Counted from the stretch's first letter, positions 28,392 to 36,937 are shown. The stretch: DNA of 37,234 bases from an uncultured Pelagibacteraceae bacterium (GCA_902539235.1 CACBIC010000009.1:1-37234); one strand, 5' to 3'. A program made the numbers and translations. The notes: generated by a model from the sequence alone, not told the origin.

Positions 28392-29359
28392 TAAAAAAAA
28401 TAATCCTCATAATTTTTTGCATTTTTGTGGAATTCAAGTCTTTTTAAATATTCTATTGGATCTTTTATTTTCACTAGTGCTCCTTCAACTGTATTTATTG
28501 CATCAAAAACTCTTGTAAGTAAAAATCTCAATGCAGCACCTTGGGACAAAATTTTTATACTATTTTTCTCTTGATCAGATAATTTCCTTATTGATGAATA
28601 TCCCTCAATAAATTTTTTTGCTTTTGTTACATTAAAACTTAGATTACTCTTTACGCCATCAAAACAAAGAGCATTAAAACATATTGCTATTTCCAGAGCA
28701 TAATAATCATTACAGGAAAAAGTAAAATCTATTATCCCACTTACTTTATTATTTTCAAAAATAATATTATCTTTAAACAAGTCAGCATGAATAATTCCGG
28801 TAGGTAAATTTGAAGGCCAATTTTTTTCTATATCTTTAAGATTTACTTCAATTAAATTAGGAAGATCTTTATGAATTTTTATACATTTATCTTTTATATT
28901 TTCAAACATATTTCTCCAACTTTTAATTGAAAGTGCATTTTTTCTTTGAATTTTAAATTTAGAAGTTAACAAATGCAATCTTGCAGCTTCCTTCCCAATA
29001 TCTTTACAATTCTCATTACTTAAATTTTCTTTTGATTTACCATTAATAAATGTCAGAATTGTAAGCTTTTTTCCTTTGAATGTTGAAATTGGGCTATTCT
29101 CTATATTTGTAAGAGGCATAGGACACTTAAAACCCGATTTGTTCAGTAGCGAAATTAATTCACAAAAGAAAGGGAGATCTTGCTCTTTTACTCTCTTTTC
29201 AAAAATAGTAAGTATATATTTTTTTTTATTTACAATAATTACATAATTAGTATTTTCTATTCCTTCTTCTATGGGAGCGAAAGTTTCTAAGTTTTTTAAT
29301 TTATAAAGAGAAATAATTTCCTCTATTTCACTCTTTTTTAACTTTGTGTAAACAGCCAT
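28391..29359 (-). CDS. thrB: Homoserine kinase (APH-fold, ThrB type II)
   Basis: Phosphorylates homoserine for threonine synthesis. It belongs to the aminoglycoside phosphotransferase-like fold rather than the GHMP type. The early segment EEGIENTNYVIIV near 27-39 and the catalytic loop GIIHADLFKDNIIF near 188-201, with the metal-binding VSGIIDFTFSC near 206-216, mark the family. Length (322) is normal. It overlaps ispH by one base. Together with thrC it completes the last two steps of threonine synthesis in this window. Confidence 0.94.
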   Translation of the reverse strand: MAVYTKLKKSEIEEIISLYKLKNLETFAPIEEGIENTNYVIIVNKKKYILTIFEKRVKEQDLPFFCELISLLNKSGFKCPMPLTNIENSPISTFKGKKLTILTFINGKSKENLSNENCKDIGKEAARLHLLTSKFKIQRKNALSIKSWRNMFENIKDKCIKIHKDLPNLIEVNLKDIEKNWPSNLPTGIIHADLFKDNIIFENNKVSGIIDFTFSCNDYYALEIAICFNALCFDGVKSNLSFNVTKAKKFIEGYSSIRKLSDQEKNSIKILSQGAALRFLLTRVFDAINTVEGALVKIKDPIEYLKRLEFHKNAKNYEDYFF

Positions 29360-30303
29360 CAGTAAAGTTCTTTTGGTAATTTAAAAACGACCTTCTCTTC
29401 AGCAACCACAACTTCTTCTATAGATACTTTTCGATTAACTTTGATGTTATCAAGTAATGTTTGAACTAATTTCTCAGGAGCTGAAGCTCCAGAAGAAATT
29501 CCGATGGTACTTGAGTCATCTATTTCGTGGTACGGTATCTCTTTTTCAGAGTGCATTAAATGAGAATTATCGCAACCAGCTTTTTTTGCAACTTCAACTA
29601 ATCTTACAGAATTGGATGAGTTTCGACTTCCAACTACAAAAAACATATCGCATTTGGAAGCTATTTCCTTAACAGCAGATTGTCTATTAGTAGTTGCGTA
29701 ACATATATCCTCTTTAATAGGACCTTTTATTTTAGGAAACTTGTTTTTAAGAGCTTCGATTATTTCAGCTGTATCATCTACTGACAGAGTTGTTTGAGTT
29801 ATATATGCTAAAGGTTTTTTAAATTTATCCTTTTTTATTAGTTCCACATCATTTTTTGTTTCAATAAGTGTAATAGATCCTTTTGGAAGCTGACCCATTG
29901 TGCCAATAACTTCAGGGTGGTTTTTATGTCCAATTAATAATATTTCAAAACCATTTTTATTCAATTGCTCGGACTCTCTATGTACTTTAGAAACTAATGG
30001 ACATGTTGCATCTACAAAGGATAAATTTTTTAGTTTAGCTTCTTTTGGAACTGACTTAGGAACTCCATGGGCTGAGAAAATTACAGGTCTACTTATGTCA
30101 TCCACGTCAGATAATTCATCAACAAAAATTGCACCTTTCTCTTTAAGTTCTTCAACAACTTGCTTATTATGTACAATTTCATGACGAACGTATACCGGAG
30201 CGCCAAACTTTTTAATAGATTTTTCAACTATTTCAATTGCTCTTTTAACTCCAGCACAAAACCCTCTTGGTGACGCTAAATAAATTTTAAGTTCTTTTTT
30301 CAT
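29359..30303 (-). CDS. ispH: 4-hydroxy-3-methylbut-2-enyl diphosphate reductase
   Basis: Iron-sulfur enzyme of the last MEP-pathway step, producing IPP and DMAPP. The three cluster cysteines are Cys16 in PRGFCAGVKRA, Cys101 in DATCPLVSKVH and Cys201 in EDICYATTNRQ. A conserved His lies in VRHEIVHN and another in SAHGVP. Length (314) is standard. Its first 17 bases overlap the end of blh, so it follows the carotenoid genes in the same direction. Its products feed those same genes, as well as haem O and ubiquinone side chains made by ctaB and ubiA products. Confidence 0.97.
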   Translation of the reverse strand: MKKELKIYLASPRGFCAGVKRAIEIVEKSIKKFGAPVYVRHEIVHNKQVVEELKEKGAIFVDELSDVDDISRPVIFSAHGVPKSVPKEAKLKNLSFVDATCPLVSKVHRESEQLNKNGFEILLIGHKNHPEVIGTMGQLPKGSITLIETKNDVELIKKDKFKKPLAYITQTTLSVDDTAEIIEALKNKFPKIKGPIKEDICYATTNRQSAVKEIASKCDMFFVVGSRNSSNSVRLVEVAKKAGCDNSHLMHSEKEIPYHEIDDSSTIGISSGASAPEKLVQTLLDNIKVNRKVSIEEVVVAEEKVVFKLPKELY

Positions 30304-31192
30304 TTTTTTCTAAAAGATATTCTAACAATATATGCGGAAAAGTAAGTGACGCCAAACCAATAAATATGACCTTATAAATAGCCTCATCAAGCTCATAAAA
30401 ATTATTTAAAAAATATATCGCAAATAAAAATATTACTGCTGTTACAAAAGTTAAAGGTATAGCTTTGCTTATAAATTTTTTAAGTCCTGGTTTGAATGAT
30501 CTATCCAACTCAAAAATAAGAGTAATCGAATGCCTAATTGAGTGAAGAAAACAAAAATAAAGAGTGAAAGCTAAAATAGGCGACAAAAAAAGATTTAGTA
30601 TGATTAAAGAAAAAAAGTCCATGATCATGACACCCTTTAGATTTGTGTCTTCTTTTTTTGAAATGTACATAGATGATAAAAAACCAAGAAATAACATTCC
30701 AATTAAAAATTCATTACTAAAAAAACCTGCTTCAAAAACTTTAAAATTTAGAGTCCTAAATATTTCATTAGTTTCTTCTCTCTTCAATAATAATGGAGCC
30801 ATAATAACTGATGATCCTTTCAAGAAGAATAAACACTCAGATATGAAAAATTTTTTTCTAAAAAAAAATACTGTATCTTCTTTCCCAAAATGATAGGCGG
30901 CCACAATCAAAAAAAGTAATAAAATTGTATTAGGAAATATCAACCAGAATATTATTATAAATGATGAAATTAATACATAGGCAAGATAAAAGTTTACAAT
31001 TTGCTTGTATCCAAATAATTTTAAAAGCTTTTTTCCTTTTATATTATCTAATGCACCGTGAGAAATTCCCAAGATTAAAATTAAAAATAAGCAAAATATG
31101 ATCGGTTCAAAATTTAGCATTAGATAAAGAGGGCTTATCAAAATACAAAAATTAAAAAATATAATAGAGTGCTTAAAGTTAATATTTTCCAT
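30287..31192 (-). CDS. blh: Beta-carotene 15,15'-dioxygenase, Brp/Blh family
   Basis: Membrane enzyme that cleaves beta-carotene symmetrically into two retinal molecules, the chromophore of proteorhodopsin. The 301-residue protein is almost wholly hydrophobic. Conserved iron-ligand-type histidines occur in GISHGALD (His45), AYHFGKED (His101), FLHSIRHS (His217 and His221) and FPHILLEYL (His287), matching the Brp/Blh pattern. It overlaps crtY by one base upstream and ispH by 17 bases downstream. The clustering with crtI, crtB and crtY strongly supports the function. No rhodopsin gene is in the window. Confidence 0.93.
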   Translation of the reverse strand: MENINFKHSIIFFNFCILISPLYLMLNFEPIIFCLFLILILGISHGALDNIKGKKLLKLFGYKQIVNFYLAYVLISSFIIIFWLIFPNTILLLFLIVAAYHFGKEDTVFFFRKKFFISECLFFLKGSSVIMAPLLLKREETNEIFRTLNFKVFEAGFFSNEFLIGMLFLGFLSSMYISKKEDTNLKGVMIMDFFSLIILNLFLSPILAFTLYFCFLHSIRHSITLIFELDRSFKPGLKKFISKAIPLTFVTAVIFLFAIYFLNNFYELDEAIYKVIFIGLASLTFPHILLEYLLEKNEKRT

Positions 31193-32259
31193 TAATTAAA
31201 CAATGCTTTTAAAAAAATTAATTTTGGCATTTTACTAATAATATTTATGTCTTCAATAATATTACTTTTATTAGATAAAAATTTTATAATCGTATTTGAA
31301 GAAGTTTTAAACATATTAAAAAAAATTTTAGGCATCTTTTCGGGATGTTTTTCTAATACTCTTAGAAATACTTTATCTAAAAATTGATATTTCTTTCCTA
31401 TGGAGAATATTTTTACTTTATTAATATTATCAATGTTATTTACAATATAACGACTATGTTCTTGAATGTTCAAAAAAGTGTAACCTGTACTTAACCGAGT
31501 CATCCCTCCAGCTGATCCAATATTAATTATTTTATTATTATTTTTTAACGATGGTGAAAAGAGTGGTATAGCTCCTTTTTCAGTAAAATTTATTTTATAG
31601 TTTTTTATACCCAAATTATTCTTAATATAATTTTCTAACTGAAGATCATAATCTCTTAGGCTTTGATCCTCTAAATCTGATAACCAGGTAGTTTCAATCA
31701 AAGCTTTATTTTTGCTGAAGGGTAATGTGTAGAAAAAATGTACATCTTTTTTCTGATCACAATTAAAATCCATTAAGTTAATTATTTCTTCATCAAAAAT
31801 GTTCTTAGGTGTTTCTATCTCGATACCTTGAAAGTGTTGCCATAAAGCAGATTTATCCAGTTCTTTTTCAAAAATACTATTAAAAATTATTGAATTTTCT
31901 GAATTGACTTCGTTTAGATTTTTGAAATAACTAATATTGGAATTTACGGATAGTTTAGAATTTATTTTTTTATAAAATTTTCCACTATCAATACTTTGGT
32001 AAGGAAAATTTTTATTTGTTAGTTCATTAGAGTTTTCAGCAGTATTAATTGTAAAATTATTCCAACTTTTTATTACACAATCTTCAAAATTATGATCAAA
32101 TACTTTCCAGAATGACCAAGTTTTATCTCTCTTATATTCTCCACGGGTTTCAATTATTGCTAAAGTTTTCTCCTTTAACTTATCATTTATTTCAAGCTCA
32201 TAGGCCAAAGATAAACCCGCACACCCACCCCCAACAATAATATAATCAAATTCTTTCAT
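31192..32259 (-). CDS. crtY: Lycopene beta-cyclase
   Basis: FAD-dependent enzyme that closes both ends of lycopene to make beta-carotene. The dinucleotide-binding motif DYIIVGGGCAGLSLAYEL is at 5-22. Near the middle, FFYTLPFSKNKALIETTW (about 175-192) matches the CrtY active-site region. GSAGGMTRLSTGYTFLNIQ (about 249-267) is the second conserved segment. Length (355) is slightly below the usual 380-390. It overlaps crtB by 14 bases and blh by one base. I call it CrtY rather than CrtL on the basis of context and these motifs. Confidence 0.92.
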   Translation of the reverse strand: MKEFDYIIVGGGCAGLSLAYELEINDKLKEKTLAIIETRGEYKRDKTWSFWKVFDHNFEDCVIKSWNNFTINTAENSNELTNKNFPYQSIDSGKFYKKINSKLSVNSNISYFKNLNEVNSENSIIFNSIFEKELDKSALWQHFQGIEIETPKNIFDEEIINLMDFNCDQKKDVHFFYTLPFSKNKALIETTWLSDLEDQSLRDYDLQLENYIKNNLGIKNYKINFTEKGAIPLFSPSLKNNNKIINIGSAGGMTRLSTGYTFLNIQEHSRYIVNNIDNINKVKIFSIGKKYQFLDKVFLRVLEKHPEKMPKIFFNMFKTSSNTIIKFLSNKSNIIEDINIISKMPKLIFLKALFN

Positions 32260-33094
32260 TCAAATTAATCTCTTGTTCTAAAATATTATGATTTAATTGA
32301 TTGTCGTAATTTAAATTTTTTATGAATAATAGCTTGATAAAGTCAATAATAGATAAAAAAGTCTGAATTACTTTTTCAAATACTGGGACATAGATTTTGC
32401 CGGCTTTATTATAATTATATATATTATTTTGGTTGAGAATGTAGTCACCTATTTTTCTATAAACACGTCTTGCGACAATAACTGAAAATCTAGATTTAAT
32501 TGGTATACTGCTAATAGATGCAAATGATTTTTCGTAAAATGTTTGAGATTCATTTATAATTGCTCGAATTGATGAAAAATCGTGTTTAATATATTGTCTG
32601 TTTCTTGCTTTATCTTCACAAACATCTCTAGCAATATTAGTAAGTTGCATGGCTATCCCTAAATCAATCGCGCCTTTTAGAGCCTCTTTATCTTTTACTC
32701 TCATTATTTTTGACATCATCAATCCGACTGTTCCTGCTACTCTATAAGAGTAAACAAGCAATTCTTTTTTTGAATTAATCACTACTTTGTTCTCTAAGTC
32801 TGTTTCAACTCCATCAAATAAATCTATAATTATTTGTTTAGAAATATTTTCACTATCAATAACTGACCACATATCTTTTATAATTTGATTATCCAGATTT
32901 TTATCCTCAAAATCTCTTTTAAATTTTGAGAAAATTTCTTTCTTTATACTTAAATTGTTATCAGCATCAACGATGTCGTCTAATGTTCTACAGAAATTAT
33001 ATAAAGACGAACATTTGTCTAATATATTTCTCGAAAGAAAAAAACTCGCCCAATAAAAAGATTTAGCATGTTTTTTTAATAAATTATTTTTCAT
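32246..33094 (-). CDS. crtB: Phytoene synthase
   Basis: Joins two geranylgeranyl diphosphates into phytoene, the committed step of C40 carotenoid synthesis. The two Asp-rich magnesium-binding motifs are present: DDIVD at 39-43 within FCRTLDDIVDAD, and DVCED at 157-161 within LTNIARDVCEDKARN. KSFYWASFFL near 11-20 is also typical. Length (282) fits. It overlaps crtI by one base. A squalene synthase-like alternative is made unlikely by the crtI and crtY neighbours. GGPP must come from a crtE located elsewhere. Confidence 0.95.
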   Translation of the reverse strand: MKNNLLKKHAKSFYWASFFLSRNILDKCSSLYNFCRTLDDIVDADNNLSIKKEIFSKFKRDFEDKNLDNQIIKDMWSVIDSENISKQIIIDLFDGVETDLENKVVINSKKELLVYSYRVAGTVGLMMSKIMRVKDKEALKGAIDLGIAMQLTNIARDVCEDKARNRQYIKHDFSSIRAIINESQTFYEKSFASISSIPIKSRFSVIVARRVYRKIGDYILNQNNIYNYNKAGKIYVPVFEKVIQTFLSIIDFIKLLFIKNLNYDNQLNHNILEQEINLNERI

Positions 33095-34560
33095 TAAAAT
33101 AATTTGTCTAAAACTTTTGCTGATGAAAGAACACCAGGCATACCAGCGCCAGGATGAGTTCCTGCACCAACAAAGTATAAATTTTTATATATTTCAGATT
33201 GATTATGAAATCTAAAGTAAGCTGACTGAGAGAATTTTGGTTGAATTGAAAATCCAGATCCATAAAGAGTTGATAGATCTATTTCAAAGTAATCAGGAGT
33301 TAAATAAAAATCACTTACCACATTCTCTTTAATACCAGGTAAAACAGTTTTATCCATTTTATCTAAAACTAATTCCTTAAATTTATCACCTTCTGCGATC
33401 CAATTAACTTTAGACAAATTATTTGGGACTGGAACTAATACATAAAAAGCATCTTGGCCTTCCGGGGCCATATCAGGATCTGTTGCAGAAGGTCGATGTA
33501 AATAATAACTTATATCGTCAGAAAGAATTTTCTTTTCAAAGATTTTATTAAGATGCTTTTCATAATCTTCTCCAAAATAAATAGTGTGATGTGCAACATC
33601 CTTATATCTTTTTTTAGATCCAAAATAATAAACAAATAAACCCATTGAATAATCCATTCTTCTCATTTTTTGTTTAAATAAAAAATCATAATCCTCCTTA
33701 GATTTTATTAAGTTGTTATAAACATTTGGGGGATCGGAATTACAAATCACATAGTCACTATTAATTATTTTTGAATTATTAATTTTAACACCTTTAATCT
33801 TTTTGTTTTCTGTAAGTATTTCCGTAACTTCGGCATTTTTTATAATTTTTATATTTTCTTCAATCATGAGTTTTTCCAGAGCTTTAACAACACTTCCTGT
33901 TCCTCCCATTGAGTAATGAATACCCCATTTTTTTTCTAAAAATAAAATCAATGTATATATTGAAGTAGTGCTAAAAGGATTGCCTCCTACTAAAAGAGGA
34001 TGCATACTAAATACTCTTCTTAATTTTTCATTAGATATATATTTTGAAACTAAACTATAAACAGACTTATAACTTTTTAATTTTAACAAAGAGGGAATTT
34101 GTTTCATCATAAAAAACAAATTATTAAAAGGTTTGTCAGATAAATCTGTAAAACCTTTGTCAAAGATTTTCTCAGTAAAATTTACTAAATTTCTGTATCC
34201 TTCGTAATCTGCTGAACTAAATTTTTTAACTTGCTGCTCCATAGATTTATCATCACCATTGTAGTCAAAAGTTTCACCATTACTGAATACAAATCTGTAC
34301 CACAAATCTAAAGGTACTATTTTTACGTAGTCAGAAATATTTTTATTAAATAGTGAAAATAATTCTTCAAATAAGTATGGGGCAGTTATTACTGTTGGAC
34401 CACCGTCATAAATAAACTGATCTTTTTTAAAAACTCTAGCTCGACCACCTAAATCTGGATGTTTTTCTACTAAAGTAACTTTATGGCCTTTGGCTTTTAA
34501 TCTAAGCGCAGCGGCCAGTCCCCCAAAACCCGAACCAATAATAGTTGATTTTTTTGCCAT
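33094..34560 (-). CDS. crtI: Phytoene desaturase (CrtI type)
   Basis: FAD-dependent desaturase that turns phytoene into lycopene in four steps. The N-terminal Rossmann motif GSGFGGLAAALRLKAKGHKV begins at 9, followed by VEKHPDLGGRARVF. The C-terminal signature GAGTHPGAGMPGVLSSAKVL is present near the end. Length (488) is typical of bacterial CrtI. It is the first carotenoid gene on this strand and begins 16 bases after atpF, with no obvious promoter between, so it may be read through from the ATP synthase genes. Confidence 0.96.
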   Translation of the reverse strand: MAKKSTIIGSGFGGLAAALRLKAKGHKVTLVEKHPDLGGRARVFKKDQFIYDGGPTVITAPYLFEELFSLFNKNISDYVKIVPLDLWYRFVFSNGETFDYNGDDKSMEQQVKKFSSADYEGYRNLVNFTEKIFDKGFTDLSDKPFNNLFFMMKQIPSLLKLKSYKSVYSLVSKYISNEKLRRVFSMHPLLVGGNPFSTTSIYTLILFLEKKWGIHYSMGGTGSVVKALEKLMIEENIKIIKNAEVTEILTENKKIKGVKINNSKIINSDYVICNSDPPNVYNNLIKSKEDYDFLFKQKMRRMDYSMGLFVYYFGSKKRYKDVAHHTIYFGEDYEKHLNKIFEKKILSDDISYYLHRPSATDPDMAPEGQDAFYVLVPVPNNLSKVNWIAEGDKFKELVLDKMDKTVLPGIKENVVSDFYLTPDYFEIDLSTLYGSGFSIQPKFSQSAYFRFHNQSEIYKNLYFVGAGTHPGAGMPGVLSSAKVLDKLF

Positions 34561-34576
34561 AAGTTTATGGCCTATT

Positions 34577-35074
34577 CTAACTAGATTTCTTCTTAAGTGC
34601 TAATTTTGTTTCTTCAATACTGGAGCTATAAATCTTATCTAATTTACTTTTATCTAATGAGTTTTTAATGAGTTTTTCCACTGACTCTATAGCTATCTTA
34701 ACAGAAGCGTTTTTTATGTCTTTTTCAGCTTGATTTTTAAGTTGTCTAATCCTCTCCTCAGCATTTTTTTTTCTATTTTCCATTAAGTTATGAAAATCTT
34801 TATTAATTCTTATAACATTTTTTTCTGCTTCATCGTTTGCTTTATCAAGCATTTGTTTAACTTCATTTTTTGAATTACTTATTTTTTTTTCGTGATCAAT
34901 TAAAATATTTTTAGCATCTTCCTTAAGTTTCTCTGCCTCACTTATTTGATTTTTAATGTCTAAAATATTTTGCTCAAGAATTGTTTTAACTTTCTGAGGG
35001 ATTTTAAAATAAATTAATATTCCGATAAAAATGAAAAAAGAAATTGTTACCCAGAAAGTTGCATCAAATGTCAT
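34577..35074 (-). CDS. atpF: ATP synthase F0 subunit b
   Basis: Peripheral stalk subunit joining F0 to F1. One N-terminal membrane helix (about 5-24) is followed by a long charged coiled coil to the end (about 30-160), the normal b-subunit layout. WVTISFFIFIGILIYFKIP near 7-25 resembles alphaproteobacterial b subunits. Length is 165. It overlaps atpF' by four bases (ATGA). Alphaproteobacteria typically carry two different b-type subunits, as here. Confidence 0.93.
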   Translation of the reverse strand: MTFDATFWVTISFFIFIGILIYFKIPQKVKTILEQNILDIKNQISEAEKLKEDAKNILIDHEKKISNSKNEVKQMLDKANDEAEKNVIRINKDFHNLMENRKKNAEERIRQLKNQAEKDIKNASVKIAIESVEKLIKNSLDKSKLDKIYSSSIEETKLALKKKSS

Positions 35075-35646
35075 AGATATTTACCAATATTTTTTTTTGA
35101 AATATCTTCTACTGCAGCTTTGATACTACTCTCATTTAATTTTTCACCTGAGATATTTTCAATTATATTAGCAGCAATATTTTCAGAAATTTTCTGAATT
35201 GAGGAAATAGAATTTTTTTTTAGTTCTGTAATATCCTTTTGTGCTTTTACTAACTCTTTTTCAATGTCTTTTTCAATCATATCTTTTTTGGATTGAATTT
35301 CTTTATCTAAAATATTTTTTGACTCAAAATGTATTTTAGAAACTTCTTTTTTTGCATTCTCTAAAATAATCTCATACTCTTTAAGTTTATCCTCAGACTG
35401 TTCTTTAAACTTATTCGCATTTTCTAAATCTTCTTTAATCTTATTTTCACGGTTATCTAAATTATCTTTAATTTTTGGTAAATAGAATTTTGATATTGAA
35501 ATATAGAGAATTGTGAAAATTAAAATTAACCAGAAACCTTGAGATGCCCAATAAGTAGGATCAAGCTGAGGCATACCAGCCTCAGCTGCATACAAATCAG
35601 TATTTATAGCCGATAATGCTATAAACATAATTAAAAAACTTTTCAT
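35071..35646 (-). CDS. atpG: ATP synthase F0 subunit b'
   Basis: Second peripheral stalk subunit. I start it at the ATG at 35646 (191 residues), because the longer frame would begin at a TTG inside atpE. The N-terminus MKSFLIMFIALSAINTDLYA looks like a signal peptide, with a plausible cleavage near the AAEA that follows. The segment MPQLDPTYWASQGFWLILIF then leads into the true membrane helix, and a long coiled coil fills the rest. The PQLDPT-x-WASQ-FWL motif is typical of alphaproteobacterial b'. No good ribosome binding site is visible, so translation may be coupled to atpE. Confidence 0.9.
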   Translation of the reverse strand: MKSFLIMFIALSAINTDLYAAEAGMPQLDPTYWASQGFWLILIFTILYISISKFYLPKIKDNLDNRENKIKEDLENANKFKEQSEDKLKEYEIILENAKKEVSKIHFESKNILDKEIQSKKDMIEKDIEKELVKAQKDITELKKNSISSIQKISENIAANIIENISGEKLNESSIKAAVEDISKKNIGKYL

Positions 35647-35656
35647 ATTTAATTTA

Positions 35657-35884
35657 CTAAAATGCAAATAAAATAATTAAAGCTACTACAAGTCCAAACA
35701 ATCCAGTTGCTTCTGCTAAAGCAAATCCTAATAACAAGTTAGGGAATTGTTTTTGAGCTGCAGATGGATTTCTCATTGCTCCAGATAAATAGTTACCGAA
35801 AATAATTCCGATACCTACTCCAGCTCCAGCTAGTGCGATTGCAGCAAGGCCTGCTCCAATCATTTTTGCCGCTTCTAACTCCAT
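35657..35884 (-). CDS. atpE: ATP synthase F0 subunit c
   Basis: Proteolipid that forms the rotating c-ring and carries protons. Two helices form a hairpin. The first contains the glycine repeat AGAGVGIGIIFG at 19-30, the loop has RNPSAAQKQ, and the second carries the ion-binding Glu58 in FALAEATGLFGL. The sodium-type ligands (Gln in helix 1, Ser after the Glu) are missing, so it should be proton-driven. Length (75) is standard. The gene has an unusually complete ribosome binding site at 35889-35895. Confidence 0.97.
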   Translation of the reverse strand: MELEAAKMIGAGLAAIALAGAGVGIGIIFGNYLSGAMRNPSAAQKQFPNLLLGFALAEATGLFGLVVALIILFAF

Positions 35885-35888
35885 TTTT

Positions 35889-35895
35889 CCTCCTT
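35889..35895 (-). promoter_or_regulatory. Strong Shine-Dalgarno site of atpE
   Basis: On the minus strand AAGGAGG lies four bases before the atpE ATG. It is the fullest match to the anti-Shine-Dalgarno sequence noticed in the window, where most genes have AGGAG, weaker, or no visible site. The c subunit is needed in many copies per complex, so stronger translation initiation would fit. Confidence 0.7.
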
Positions 35896-35901
35896 AGTTA
35901 A

Positions 35902-36636
35902 TTAATGGTGTAAATTTAATGCATCGTTTAAATAAATGCAGGTTAATATTGCAAAAACATAAGCTTGTAAAAAAGCTACTAAAATTTCCAAACCTGTTAA
36001 CGCAACTGAAAAACTAAGTGGTAACCATCCACCTAATACTCCTAAACTTACTACAAATCCGCCGAATACTTTTAACATTGTGTGACCGGCCATCATGTTC
36101 GCAAACAAACGCACAGATAAGCTTACTGGTCTACTTAAATAAGAAATAATTTCTATTACAGTGATTAATGGAAGTAAAACTGCTGGAACACCACTTGGAA
36201 CAAAAATACTTAAATATTTGAAACCATGTTTTAAAAAACCTATGATTGTTACAGCGATGAAAACAAACAAAGCCATAATAAGTGTAACTATTATGTGACT
36301 TGTTACTGTAAAAGAATAAGGCAACATTCCTACCATGTTACAAAATAAAACAAACATGAATAAACTAAATATAAAAGGAAAATATGGTTTAGCTTTAGAC
36401 CCTGCAGTATCACTTATCATTTTTGCTACAAATGTATAAAACATTTCAGCTATTAGTTGAATTTTATTAGGAATAATCTTTTTTTCTTTTGATCCTAAAA
36501 AAAGGAACAATAGAATTACAGAGGCGCTGATTACCATAAATAAACTTGCGTTCGTAAAAGACAAATCTATCCCCGCGATTTTAATCTCTGGTCCAATTTT
36601 ATGGACTGTGAATTGTTGCATTGGATTGCTTGCCAT
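35902..36636 (-). CDS. atpB: ATP synthase F0 subunit a
   Basis: Membrane stator channel subunit that works against the c-ring. The essential arginine is Arg176 in PVSLSVRLFANMMAGH (170-185). About six hydrophobic segments are visible, and the protein ends with the family-typical YLNDALNLHH. The length (244) is normal for alphaproteobacteria. It is 8 bases downstream of atpI and 17 bases upstream of atpE, in the standard I-B-E-F'-F order. Confidence 0.97.
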   Translation of the reverse strand: MASNPMQQFTVHKIGPEIKIAGIDLSFTNASLFMVISASVILLFLFLGSKEKKIIPNKIQLIAEMFYTFVAKMISDTAGSKAKPYFPFIFSLFMFVLFCNMVGMLPYSFTVTSHIIVTLIMALFVFIAVTIIGFLKHGFKYLSIFVPSGVPAVLLPLITVIEIISYLSRPVSLSVRLFANMMAGHTMLKVFGGFVVSLGVLGGWLPLSFSVALTGLEILVAFLQAYVFAILTCIYLNDALNLHH

Positions 36637-36644
36637 ATAAACCT

Positions 36645-36929
36645 TTAATTCTCTTTTTGCATTCTTTTAGCAGCTCGTATTACATTTAGTATGCCTGCAG
36701 CAGCTCCCAAAAAAAAGAAAGTTATTATTAACCAGGGTTTAGTATCAAACCAGCTATCTAAAATAAACCCAATTATTGTCCCAACTGCTACTGCAGCAAC
36801 AAGTTCTGTGCCTAATTTAAAGGCGTTACCCATAAATGAACCTTTTTTTTCATCTAAGTCCTGTACTTCTTTTTTTATTTTCGATTTTGCAATTTTTAGG
36901 CGAGTTTTGAAGTCTTCAGGAATTGTCAT
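36645..36929 (-). CDS. atpI: ATP synthase-associated protein AtpI
   Basis: Small 94-residue two-helix membrane protein that precedes the F0 genes, thought to assist c-ring assembly or magnesium supply. A charged N-terminal half (about 1-35, rich in Lys and Glu) is followed by two hydrophobic segments, about 41-58 and 66-83. The second carries FFFLGAAAGILNVIRAAKRM, a typical AtpI/AtpZ ending. It begins 8 bases after the smc stop codon, so there is little room for a separate promoter. Confidence 0.88.
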   Translation of the reverse strand: MTIPEDFKTRLKIAKSKIKKEVQDLDEKKGSFMGNAFKLGTELVAAVAVGTIIGFILDSWFDTKPWLIITFFFLGAAAGILNVIRAAKRMQKEN

Positions 36930-36937
36930 TATTGTAA

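Noticed and set aside
30564..30893. 109-residue rightward open frame inside blh
   Set aside because: Antisense of a well-supported membrane enzyme; no family resemblance.
30287..34560. Recent horizontal transfer of the crt-blh block
   Set aside because: Base composition looks the same as its neighbours by eye, and no integrase, repeat or attachment site flanks it; a quantitative codon-use comparison would be needed to say more.
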